Under the pieces are notes generated by a model, which was given only the letters and a program-made list of their open reading frames with translations, searched no databases and was not told where the DNA came from. From positions 124,001-188,000 of the forward strand of contig CAJXJK010000001.1 in the NCBI GenBank assembly GCA_913054135.1: 64,000 nucleotides of DNA. The letters run 5' to 3'. The DNA is from an uncultured Flavobacteriales bacterium. Its GTDB lineage: Bacteria > Bacteroidota > Bacteroidia > Flavobacteriales_D > Crocinitomicaceae. Every line of letters begins with the position of its first letter. Position 1 is the stretch's first letter. Of the stretch, positions 10,311 through 18,298 are shown piece after piece. The position numbers and the translations under genes are program-made.

Positions 10311-11246
10311 ATGAAATGGATTTCATTTGGATTAATTGCGCTATTATTTAGCTGTACTGCTAACCCTACAGAAAATGGATCAATCTCAGCAGATGATGAT
10401 TCTTTAGAGTCAAATATTGAGGTCGATTCTCAATATGCCGAGAATTGTATTTTGATTGACACCATTATTGAGTTGGAAGAAGTTGAAGACATTCCTGAAA
10501 TCGCCATAGAAGACATCAAAGAAGACAAACGAATAAGTGAAGTTGGAAGAATTGATGACTCATTTTACCCAAATGGAAGTTTTGGTGATCAAGAAGAAAT
10601 TCCTTGGACCCCTTTGGACCACAAGATTTGGGACGAATTACTAAAAAGACACGTTTCTTCTTCTGGACGAGTTGACTACAGAGGCTTTAAAGGTGACTCA
10701 AGATTTAACAAGTATCTCATTTATTTGGCTGCAAATCATCCAAACTCAGAATGGAACACAAATGAAACTATGGCTTACTGGATCAATGCTTACAATGCAT
10801 TCACCATCAAAACTATCATTGATAACTACCCGGTAAAAAGTATCATGAATATTGACAAAGCCTGGGATAAAAAGAACATTAATTTGGGCACAAAAACCTA
10901 TAGCTTGAGTCAAATTGAAAATGACATTTTAAGAAAAATGGGAGACGCGAGAATTCATTTTGCTATTAATTGTGCATCTGAATCTTGCCCAAAACTTCTC
11001 AACAAGGCATTCAACAATGATAACCTTCAAAGGTATTTGAAGCAAACAACCACTGATTTTTTAAATGATGAATCAAAAAACAACTTCAAGTCAAATCCAA
11101 TAAAGATTTCTAAAATATTTGAATGGTACAAAGAGGACTTCTCAAAAGGTGATATTATCAGCTATATAAACAAACATAGCACGCTAAATTTACCCTCTGA
11201 TTCTAAGATCGAATATTTAGAATATGACTGGTCATTGAACGACTAA
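10311..11246 (+). CDS. DUF547 lipoprotein
   Basis: The N-terminus is a lipoprotein signal (GLIALLFSC, Cys about residue 15) followed by a long acidic linker to about residue 100. The DUF547 core covers residues about 120-290: MAYWINAYNAFTIKTII, then NIDKAWDKK, LSQIENDILR, and HFAINCASESCPKLLN with its paired cysteines. DUF547 proteins are common and uncharacterised; the conserved Trp-Asn-Tyr and Cys residues suggest a papain-like or related hydrolase fold, but no activity is established. It is separate from the following operon (181 bp gap). Confidence 0.85.
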   Translation: MKWISFGLIALLFSCTANPTENGSISADDDSLESNIEVDSQYAENCILIDTIIELEEVEDIPEIAIEDIKEDKRISEVGRIDDSFYPNGSFGDQEEIPWTPLDHKIWDELLKRHVSSSGRVDYRGFKGDSRFNKYLIYLAANHPNSEWNTNETMAYWINAYNAFTIKTIIDNYPVKSIMNIDKAWDKKNINLGTKTYSLSQIENDILRKMGDARIHFAINCASESCPKLLNKAFNNDNLQRYLKQTTTDFLNDESKNNFKSNPIKISKIFEWYKEDFSKGDIISYINKHSTLNLPSDSKIEYLEYDWSLND

Positions 11247-11369
11247 TTTTGATTTGTTAAAAAGTTCAATATCAAGTCATTCAAATCTATCTTCAAGCCA
11301 ATAAAAACAAGGCTTAAGAACCTTAACATTTTTTAACAGCAGTTTCTATTTAATAGGCGTACACTAAAC

Positions 11370-11377
11370 TAAATTTG
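11370..11377 (+). promoter_or_regulatory. Candidate Bacteroidota -7 element for the moxR-bat operon
   Basis: TAAATTTG is an exact TAnnTTTG match placed 50 bp upstream of the moxR ATG. The -33 region has only GTTTC at about 11342-11346, a weak partner. It is the best promoter candidate in the 181-bp gap before a nine-gene operon. A small hairpin lies between it and the start codon. Confidence 0.45.
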
Positions 11378-11391
11378 TTAGTTAAACCAAC

Positions 11392-11408
11392 GCTATCCTT
11401 TGGATAGC
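11392..11408 (+). other. Perfect hairpin in the moxR leader
   Basis: GCTATCC, a TTT loop, then GGATAGC forms a perfect 7-bp stem 20-36 bases before the moxR ATG. It is not followed by a T tract, so it is not an intrinsic terminator. It could stabilise the 5' end of the operon transcript or affect translation start. Confidence 0.5.
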
Positions 11409-11427
11409 ACAAAACAAAGCGCTAAAA

Positions 11428-12456
11428 ATGGAAGAATTATCTACCGAAAACACGCCTAACCAAGCGGCTCCGAGTATTGAGCAACTGAACGCTAAAATTG
11501 AAGCAGGAAGCGGATTTTTAGATAAAATGAATGCTGAAATAAGCAAAGTAATCATTGGTCAACAATACATGATTGACCGACTAATGATTGGGCTCTTGGC
11601 AAATGGTCACGTTCTACTAGAAGGTGTGCCTGGATTAGCAAAAACGCTAGCGATAAAAACTCTGTCAGATACTATTGGCGGAAATTTCAATAGAATTCAA
11701 TTCACACCTGACTTGTTACCTGCAGATATTGTGGGTACAATGATTTACAACCAAAAGAAGGAAGATTTCTCGGTAAAACAGGGACCAATTTTCGCAAACT
11801 TCATATTGGCAGATGAGATCAATAGAGCTCCTGCCAAGGTACAATCTGCCTTACTTGAAGCTATGCAAGAACGTCAGGTGACTTTGGGAGAAACTACCTA
11901 TCCCCTACCAAAACCATTCTTAGTACTTGCTACTCAGAATCCTGTTGAGCAAGAAGGAACTTATCCTTTACCAGAGGCACAAGTTGATAGATTTATGCTT
12001 AAAGTATTCTTAGATTATCCTTCAAAAGAAGAAGAAAAATTAATTGTAAGACATAACATTTCACCAAAAGGTTTTCCAAAACCAAATGCGGTGGTTTCAG
12101 TTGAGGAAATTCTGACAGCAAAAGAATTAGTGAAAGAAGTTTACTTGGATGAAAAAATTGAGCAGTACATAGTTGATTTGGTTTATGCAACTAGAAAACC
12201 TGCTGATTATGGAATGAGTGATTTAGTGCCACTCATAGGATTCGGAGCTTCTCCGAGAGCATCAATCAACATGGCTTTGGCTGCAAAAGCATATGCATTC
12301 ATTAACAGAAGAGGATTTGTAATCCCTGAAGACGTAAGAGCAGTTTGCCCAGACGTTTTAAGACACAGAATAGGATTGACATATGAAGCCGAAGCAGAAG
12401 ATGTAACACAAGCTGATTTAGTAAATAAAATAATGGATTTTGTAGAAGTACCTTAA
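11428..12456 (+). CDS. MoxR-family AAA+ ATPase
   Basis: This 342-residue cytoplasmic ATPase carries Walker A GVPGLAKT at residues 66-73, Walker B with ADE at about 128-130 (FILADEINRAP), and the sensor segment LATQNPVEQEGTYPLPEAQ followed by an Arg finger region (VDRFML). MoxR ATPases act as chaperones that remodel or activate von Willebrand factor A partners, and such partners follow in this operon (DUF58, BatA, BatB). It is the first gene of the operon and its stop overlaps the next start (TAATG). Confidence 0.95.
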   Translation: MEELSTENTPNQAAPSIEQLNAKIEAGSGFLDKMNAEISKVIIGQQYMIDRLMIGLLANGHVLLEGVPGLAKTLAIKTLSDTIGGNFNRIQFTPDLLPADIVGTMIYNQKKEDFSVKQGPIFANFILADEINRAPAKVQSALLEAMQERQVTLGETTYPLPKPFLVLATQNPVEQEGTYPLPEAQVDRFMLKVFLDYPSKEEEKLIVRHNISPKGFPKPNAVVSVEEILTAKELVKEVYLDEKIEQYIVDLVYATRKPADYGMSDLVPLIGFGASPRASINMALAAKAYAFINRRGFVIPEDVRAVCPDVLRHRIGLTYEAEAEDVTQADLVNKIMDFVEVP

Positions 12457-13532
12457 TGAAAGGCATTTTTTACATATCGTTTATTGCAGCCTTGCTAGCA
12501 GCAACATCATGCACTTCTCAAAATGAAAACATTGAGGTGCCGGGAGACTCTATTGTCGATTCAATCAATCCGACTGCAGGTCAAATTTATGTGAATGAAT
12601 ACGGCAAGGTTGAGTTAGTTCAAGTAAATGACACCCTTTGGCAAACCATCTTTACAAATAAGGACGGCTATGAGTTTGATACAACAATGGCATCCGACCA
12701 AAGAAGAAGTTATCTCAAGTTTCGAGATAGCAATGCTGTCTTTTTGCCTTACAGTTGGGGAGGTGTAGATTTCACTGAGAGCGAATTATGGGTCACTGAA
12801 CATTCTAGCTATGGCAAATTAGGTTCTGAAGCCAAGATGTTTGAAATGTATGAACGTCCTTTTTACAGAACAGGGAAAAAAATAAGCATTCAAGCAAGTG
12901 TTCATCATGAAAAAGATGGCCCAAAAGTGAATGGAATGTATGTTTCCAATGATTCGAAAATCGAAGACGGTTTCTACAATGTGACTGGAATCATAAAAAA
13001 AGAAAAATACCCGACAGCTTATTATTCAACTGACGAATCACCTCAAGGTAAACTTCGAGATGACACAACTAAAATATTTTATCGATTGATATTGGAAAAC
13101 GCAACATTTGAAAAACCAGAAGGAACCATATACGGAGGATCAAAAGTGAATTCTGGCAACCAAGCAGCATTCGCTTGGAAATTAGCCGATTCGCAAGCTT
13201 TTTATGTGCATGGAGAAACTGCTTGGCCTGATAACGAAGTTGGTGAACCAATATTGATTGAAGCTTACCTTCATCATGCGCCTCATGGTGGATCAATACT
13301 TCAAAATTGGGAGATTTTTGGTCAAGGAGAAGAAAAAGAGATCAAAGAAAAAACCACAAACATTGACGGAATAGGCGGAATCACAATACAAAACAGTCTG
13401 TTCATCCCATTTGAACTAGATGGTCATTCGGCCTGGCCTGAAAACGAAATTGACAAAGAAATCACTGTCAAAGGAAAAGTTTTCTTTGATGGTACAAAGG
13501 CAATAATTAAAGATTATAAGGTTTTAAACTGA
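12456..13532 (+). CDS. Unknown lipoprotein inside the bat operon
   Basis: The 358-residue protein starts with a lipoprotein signal (FIAALLAATSC, Cys about residue 19). The mature part is rich in beta-strand patterns. Two related segments near the C-terminus (HGETAWPDNEVGEPILIEAY and GHSAWPENEIDKEITVKGKV) suggest an internal duplication of an OB-like or other small beta domain. I do not recognise a family. It overlaps both neighbours by one base, so it is translated as part of the operon. That places it between moxR and the DUF58 gene, where these genes are usually adjacent. It may be an envelope partner of the MoxR/vWA system. Confidence 0.75.
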   Translation: MKGIFYISFIAALLAATSCTSQNENIEVPGDSIVDSINPTAGQIYVNEYGKVELVQVNDTLWQTIFTNKDGYEFDTTMASDQRRSYLKFRDSNAVFLPYSWGGVDFTESELWVTEHSSYGKLGSEAKMFEMYERPFYRTGKKISIQASVHHEKDGPKVNGMYVSNDSKIEDGFYNVTGIIKKEKYPTAYYSTDESPQGKLRDDTTKIFYRLILENATFEKPEGTIYGGSKVNSGNQAAFAWKLADSQAFYVHGETAWPDNEVGEPILIEAYLHHAPHGGSILQNWEIFGQGEEKEIKEKTTNIDGIGGITIQNSLFIPFELDGHSAWPENEIDKEITVKGKVFFDGTKAIIKDYKVLN

Positions 13533-14395
13533 TGGATACTAAAGAGCTCATAAAGAAAGTTCGAAAGATCGAGATTAAGACCAAAGGTCTTTCAAATCAG
13601 ATTTTTTCTGGTGAGTATCACTCTGCCTTTAAGGGCCGAGGAATGGCATTTTCTGAAGTTAGAGATTACGCAATTGGTGATGAGATTAGAACGATTGACT
13701 GGAATGTAACAGCCCGTTTTAATGAGCCGTTCGTAAAGGTTTTTGAAGAAGAAAGAGAGCTGACAGTGATGTTGTTGGTAGATGTTTCAGCATCTGAAAT
13801 GTTCGGAACTAGAAATCAAATCAAGAGAGAAACTATTACTGAATTATGTGCCGTACTTGCCTTTTCGGCTGTTTCAAACAATGATAGAATTGGTTTAATC
13901 ATGTTCTCAGAAGAGATTGAGATGTTTATTCCACCTAAAAAAGGAAAATCTCACATACTAAGAATCATCAGAGAGTTAATCAATTATGAACCTAAGAAAA
14001 CAGGAACTGACATTGGTGAAGCACTGAAGTATTTTACCAAAATGGTGAAAAAGAAAAGTATAGCTTTTGTTCTTTCTGATTTTGTAGCAGAAGATTTCTC
14101 TGATGCATTTAAAATTGCCTCACGAAAACATGATGTTGTTGCATTGAAAGTTAAAGATAAGGCCGAGTTCGATATTCCGAATATCGGAATAGCTCAATTC
14201 AAAGATTTAGAAACCGGAAAATCTAAATGGGTAAATACCTCATTGAAATCTGTGCGAACGAAATATAAAAAGGCGGCAGAAGATAGAGAAGAAGAAATAA
14301 GACAACTTTTTAGAAGAACTAAAACAGACTATGCCGAAATCTGGACAGATGAGGAGTATATAAAACCATTAATGAATCTATTTAAAAATAGGTAG
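13532..14395 (+). CDS. DUF58 protein with von Willebrand A-like fold
   Basis: The 287-residue soluble protein has the DUF58 signature at residues about 35-60 (RGMAFSEVRDYAIGDE, then IDWNVTARF). It continues into a vWA-like Rossmann fold with VMLLVDVSASEMFG at about 85-98, where the MIDAS motif DVSAS is intact. The MoxR-DUF58 pair is a recurrent unit in bacteria, in which the ATPase is thought to act on the DUF58 partner. It overlaps the genes on both sides by one base (stop/start TGATG before and TAGTG after). There is no signal peptide, so it should be cytoplasmic or peripheral to the inner membrane. Confidence 0.93.
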   Translation: MDTKELIKKVRKIEIKTKGLSNQIFSGEYHSAFKGRGMAFSEVRDYAIGDEIRTIDWNVTARFNEPFVKVFEEERELTVMLLVDVSASEMFGTRNQIKRETITELCAVLAFSAVSNNDRIGLIMFSEEIEMFIPPKKGKSHILRIIRELINYEPKKTGTDIGEALKYFTKMVKKKSIAFVLSDFVAEDFSDAFKIASRKHDVVALKVKDKAEFDIPNIGIAQFKDLETGKSKWVNTSLKSVRTKYKKAAEDREEEIRQLFRRTKTDYAEIWTDEEYIKPLMNLFKNR

Positions 14396-15348
14396 TGAAG
14401 TTCTTGTTTTACATATCGACCCTCTTAACTGCAATCTCTACTTTTTCTCAGGAAGCAAAATTGGAGTTTGGCTTTGATGAAATTAGAATTGGTGAACAAA
14501 TTCCAATGACATTGAGTTTGACCTATGCAAATCCAAATGGAGATAAACTTGTGGGTTGGCCAAAGTTTAATGATGATTTTACCGAGGAGATTGAAATCAT
14601 TGATCGTACTGTAGACTTTGATGAAATTATTGACAGCACTAATGGCATTTATTTAAAAAAACAAGAATTTCAGATCACTTCTTTTGCTCCGGGTTTACAC
14701 AAAATCTTACCCATTCCTATAGAAGTGAATGACTCTGTTTTCTATACGACAAATACTTATTTAAGAGTGAACTCAGTAGAGATTGATACTTCTAAAAGTA
14801 TTGTAGACATTAAGCCCAACTATGCAGTTGATTATTCTTTTGGTGAAAAAGTTGAAGACTGGTTCAGATCATACTGGCGTTGGTTGGCAGGAATCGGAGT
14901 AGCAATTGCAGCTTTCTTTATTTACCGACTTTGGAAAAACAGAAAACCTCAAGAAGAAGAAGTTCCTTATGTCCCGACAATTCCGGCGCATATTACAGCA
15001 TTAAAATCTTTGAAAGAACTAGAGCGGGAAGAAGCCTGGCAATCGTCCGAACAAAAAGAATACTACACTGACCTCACTTATACCGTGAGACTTTATTTAG
15101 AGCAAAGATTTGGGATAAAAGCCGTAGAACAAACTACTCGTGAAATCATTACTGAATTGCGCTATGCTGACATATCTGAAGAAGATAAGTTGCACTTGAG
15201 AAAACTGCTGAGCCAAGCCGATATGATCAAGTTTGCAAAAATGAAAGCTGATTCAAATACGGGGAAAGCATCCCTTTATAAATCAATTGACTTTGTTGAA
15301 AAAACAAAGAAGATTGAAGAAACAGAAGGAGACGAAGAAGATGCGTAA
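14395..15348 (+). CDS. Single-span membrane protein of the bat operon
   Basis: Translation begins at a GTG sharing a base with the preceding TAG. The 317-residue protein has a signal sequence (MKFLFYISTLLTAISTFSQ), a beta-rich periplasmic domain to about residue 150, and one membrane span at about 162-180 (WLAGIGVAIAAFFIYRLW). A helical cytoplasmic domain contains EYYTDLTYTVRLYLEQRFGI and ends in an acidic tail. The layout matches the unnamed protein that sits between DUF58 and batA in Bacteroidota bat operons (DUF4381-like). Its role is likely to connect periplasmic and cytoplasmic parts of the complex; no enzyme motif is seen. Confidence 0.75.
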   Translation: MKFLFYISTLLTAISTFSQEAKLEFGFDEIRIGEQIPMTLSLTYANPNGDKLVGWPKFNDDFTEEIEIIDRTVDFDEIIDSTNGIYLKKQEFQITSFAPGLHKILPIPIEVNDSVFYTTNTYLRVNSVEIDTSKSIVDIKPNYAVDYSFGEKVEDWFRSYWRWLAGIGVAIAAFFIYRLWKNRKPQEEEVPYVPTIPAHITALKSLKELEREEAWQSSEQKEYYTDLTYTVRLYLEQRFGIKAVEQTTREIITELRYADISEEDKLHLRKLLSQADMIKFAKMKADSNTGKASLYKSIDFVEKTKKIEETEGDEEDA

Positions 15349-16363
15349 ATGGATGAGTGAAATATCGCCTTTTGAATTTGATTTTGTGAGAGCAGAAGCT
15401 TTTTGGCTATTCTTATTGATTCCGTGCATTATTGTTTGGTTTTGGTATAGAAACAGAGGTGGCTTTAAGCACATTAACTTACCCTCAACGAAGAATTTCG
15501 GTAAAGAGAAGTTTAGCTGGATTAAGGTGTTGAGAATAACAAATTTCGTGATTTTCTTAATCGGAATCTCTTATCTAATCTTAGCATTGGCAAGACCTCA
15601 CGCACCTCAAGATATTGATGAATTCAACAAGAAAAACATAGAAGGAATTGATGTGGTTTTATCGATAGATGTATCAGGTTCAATGCTGGCCCAAGACATC
15701 AAACCCACAAGGTTGGATGCTGCAAAATTGGTTGCTGAAGATTTCATTAAAGAGCGTCCGACAGATAGAATCGGTTTGGTGGTTTATGAAGGTGAGGCAT
15801 ATACAGCATCTCCCTTAACTACGGGTCACGAGATTTTACTCAAAAAATTGAAGGATATTCAAACAGGAATGGTGACAGGTGGAACCGCCATTGGTTTAGG
15901 TCTTATCACTGCGGTCAACAGATTAATTGAAAGTGACGCTAAAAGTAAGGTGGTGATTCTGATGACTGACGGAATGAATAATTCAGGAGATATTATGCCA
16001 ATTGATGCCGCCCAAATCGCAAAAGAAATGGGAGTGACAGTTTACACCATAGGAATGGGGAAAGAAGGTGGTAATCAAGGAGGCGGAATTTTCAGTTTTG
16101 CTCAAAATCAAGAAACTCAAATTGACGAAGAATTACTGACAGACATCTCAAACATGACTGGTGGTAAATATTATAGAGCACAATCAAAAACTGAATTAGA
16201 GAATATTTATGACGAAATAGACCAATTAGAAAAATCTAAAGTCAAGGTGCTTGATTTTAAAATTTCTCCTCCCGAAAAATATTATGGTTTTTTAATGATG
16301 GCACTTATGTGTTTCATTGCATATAAACTGATTGAAAACACCCTTTTAAAAAGTATTCCTTAA
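15341..16363 (+). CDS. batA: BatA, von Willebrand A membrane protein
   Basis: I start at the ATG at 15341, which overlaps the previous stop by 8 bp; an upstream in-frame ATG at 15287 lies deep inside the previous gene and would add 18 basic residues. The 340-residue protein has two N-terminal membrane spans (about 19-36 and 64-84), then a vWA domain with intact MIDAS DVSGS at residues 100-104, TGGTAIG, and MTDG. A C-terminal span (YGFLMMALMCFIAYKLI) follows. BatA and BatB are named from the Bacteroides aerotolerance operon; the vWA domain faces the periplasm in most models. It overlaps batB by one base. Confidence 0.93.
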   Translation: MRKWMSEISPFEFDFVRAEAFWLFLLIPCIIVWFWYRNRGGFKHINLPSTKNFGKEKFSWIKVLRITNFVIFLIGISYLILALARPHAPQDIDEFNKKNIEGIDVVLSIDVSGSMLAQDIKPTRLDAAKLVAEDFIKERPTDRIGLVVYEGEAYTASPLTTGHEILLKKLKDIQTGMVTGGTAIGLGLITAVNRLIESDAKSKVVILMTDGMNNSGDIMPIDAAQIAKEMGVTVYTIGMGKEGGNQGGGIFSFAQNQETQIDEELLTDISNMTGGKYYRAQSKTELENIYDEIDQLEKSKVKVLDFKISPPEKYYGFLMMALMCFIAYKLIENTLLKSIP

Positions 16364-17517
16364 TGTCGGATAACTCATTTAAATATCAAATTAAGGAGTT
16401 GGCCATTGCAATAATTGTTTGGGAAGTCATCTTTTGGGGAGTATTCTTTAGTGCCTATTTCTATCTTCAAAATCTTGAAAACTTCAGGTTCGAAAATGAA
16501 CACATGCTTTGGGGTCTCTGCCTAATTCCATTAGTTGTGCTGGGCTACTTCGTAGTTTGGAAATGGAAAAATAAATCATTGCGAATATTAGCCAACGAGA
16601 AATTATTGAAGTACATAACCGACCCTGTTTCTACCGTAAAATCATTTTTTAAATTCTTCTTTTATCGCAATGCTTTGGCATTCATGATTTTCGCAATGGC
16701 CAATCCACAATACGGAAAAGGCAATAGTAGTATGGTTGCCGAGGGAATAGAGATTATGATTGCTTTAGACATTTCTAACTCAATGAGAGCATTAGATTTG
16801 GATCCGACCAGAGATAGACTGATGGTTGCGAAAATGTCAATAGATCGCCTTTTAGGCTCTTTACATGGAGACAAAGTTGGTATTGTTGTATTCGCAGGAG
16901 ACGCCCATCTGCATATCCCAATTTCAGGAGACTATCGGGCACTCAGGATGTTTATGTCATCTATAAGACCTGAGATGATGACCAACCAAGGAACCGATAT
17001 AGCAACAGCCATAGACAAGTGCATCCAATCATTTGATATGGAAAACGGAATCAACAAGGCTATCATTGTCATTTCGGATGGAGAGAGCCATGAAGGTGGA
17101 GCTGAAGAAATGGCCAAGGCAGCTTATGACAATAAAATAATTGTAAGCACAGTTGGAATGGGAACAGACAAGGAAACTACCATCCCAGAAGTAAAAGACG
17201 GCAAAATTGTAGGCCTCAAAAAAGATAAAAATGGAAACACTGTTTACACCAAAATAAATGAGGAAATGTTATTTCAAATTGCACAAGCAGGAGGAGGAAG
17301 GTATACGAAAGCCGAAGGAAACTATGTCAACCTTGAAGGCTTATTGCAAAGTATAAAAGACATTGAAAAAACTGAGATGGAAACGAATCTTTATACTGAT
17401 TATGATGATCAGTATCACTGGTTTTTAGGATTAGGTTTAATGATGATTTTAGCCGAATTTTTATTCACTGAAAAACGCTCAACCGTTTTGGATAAACTAC
17501 AAGAATATGAAGCATAG
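16363..17517 (+). CDS. batB: BatB, von Willebrand A membrane protein
   Basis: The 384-residue paralogue of BatA has N-terminal spans (about 13-34, 48-66 and 94-112). Its vWA domain has MIDAS DISNS at residues 136-140, NQGTDIATAI, and VISDGESHEGG, and there is a C-terminal membrane span (FLGLGLMMILAEFLF). Like BatA it is expected to sit in the inner membrane and bind a divalent metal. The stop lies 11 bases inside batC. Gene order and spacing are those of Bacteroidota bat operons. Confidence 0.93.
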   Translation: MSDNSFKYQIKELAIAIIVWEVIFWGVFFSAYFYLQNLENFRFENEHMLWGLCLIPLVVLGYFVVWKWKNKSLRILANEKLLKYITDPVSTVKSFFKFFFYRNALAFMIFAMANPQYGKGNSSMVAEGIEIMIALDISNSMRALDLDPTRDRLMVAKMSIDRLLGSLHGDKVGIVVFAGDAHLHIPISGDYRALRMFMSSIRPEMMTNQGTDIATAIDKCIQSFDMENGINKAIIVISDGESHEGGAEEMAKAAYDNKIIVSTVGMGTDKETTIPEVKDGKIVGLKKDKNGNTVYTKINEEMLFQIAQAGGGRYTKAEGNYVNLEGLLQSIKDIEKTEMETNLYTDYDDQYHWFLGLGLMMILAEFLFTEKRSTVLDKLQEYEA

Positions 17518-18298
17518 CATATTAACCATATTAATGATTTTGTCAGGATTCTCGTTCGCTCAGGATATGACAAAAAAGAACATGTATTATGGAAACATGG
17601 CCTTTAATGAAGGAGAGTTTGAAGATGCACTCAAGTATTTTGGGAATGCAGTAAGCTATTCTCCACTTGACTTTAAAGCAAATTTTAATCTAGCTAATGC
17701 GAAGTATAGAACTGAAGATTACGAAGGGGCGATTGAAGGCTACGAGAAGATTGTGAATCTTGGACCAACTTCATTAGACAAATCAAAAGCTTATCACAAT
17801 ATGGGTAATGCCTTTATGATGAGTCAAAAACTGGATGATGCCATTGAAGCTTATAAAGGTGGACTAAGATTGAATCCTTCAGATGAAGAGTTACGCTACA
17901 ACTTAGCTTACGCATTGCAACTGAAACGTGAACAAGAAGATCAAGACAGAAGTAATGAAAACTCTGAAGGAGGAGATGGAGAAAATGGAAATCCGTCAGA
18001 TGATGAAAACAATGGAGATTCTGAAGATCAAAATGATGGCAACCAAGATGATCAAAACAATGATTCTCAAAACGAACCTAATCAAGACGAGCAAGATGAA
18101 AACGAATCTAACCAAGGAGAGCAAGATCAGCAAGAAGGAGATCAGGATGGAAACGATCAAAAGTTTGCGAACAAAATGAGCAAAGACGAGATTCAACAAA
18201 TATTAGACAACTATTATAGACGAGAAAAGAACCTACAAAAGAAACTTGCCGAAGGCGAGCGCGTAGGCTATGGCGCACCCAGAAAAAAAGATTGGTAG
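17507..18298 (+). CDS. batC: BatC, TPR protein with acidic low-complexity tail
   Basis: The 263-residue protein has a signal peptide (MILSGFSFAQ), then three to four TPR units at about residues 25-145 (YYGNMAFNEGEFEDALKYF, ANAKYRTEDYEGAIEGYEKI, HNMGNAFMMSQKLDDAIEAY). A stretch of about 70 residues made almost wholly of Asp, Glu, Asn, Gln and Ser comes next, then a short conserved end (MSKDEIQQILDNYYRREK). This matches BatC, thought to scaffold the periplasmic side of the complex. It overlaps batB by 11 bp and batD by 29 bp. The opposite and shifted frames over the acidic tract give long but spurious Lys/Met-rich ORFs. Confidence 0.9.
   Translation: MKHSILTILMILSGFSFAQDMTKKNMYYGNMAFNEGEFEDALKYFGNAVSYSPLDFKANFNLANAKYRTEDYEGAIEGYEKIVNLGPTSLDKSKAYHNMGNAFMMSQKLDDAIEAYKGGLRLNPSDEELRYNLAYALQLKREQEDQDRSNENSEGGDGENGNPSDDENNGDSEDQNDGNQDDQNNDSQNEPNQDEQDENESNQGEQDQQEGDQDGNDQKFANKMSKDEIQQILDNYYRREKNLQKKLAEGERVGYGAPRKKDW

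Noticed and set aside
15287-15340. ATG at 15287 as batA start
   Set aside because: It would overlap the previous gene by about 60 bp and add a basic stretch not seen in BatA; the ATG at 15341 gives the usual 8-bp overlap.
17928-18199. Two long overlapping frames, one Lys/Met-rich (+) and one Leu/Ile-rich (-)
   Set aside because: They are shifted and antisense readings of the Asp/Glu/Asn-rich tail of BatC; composition explains their openness.
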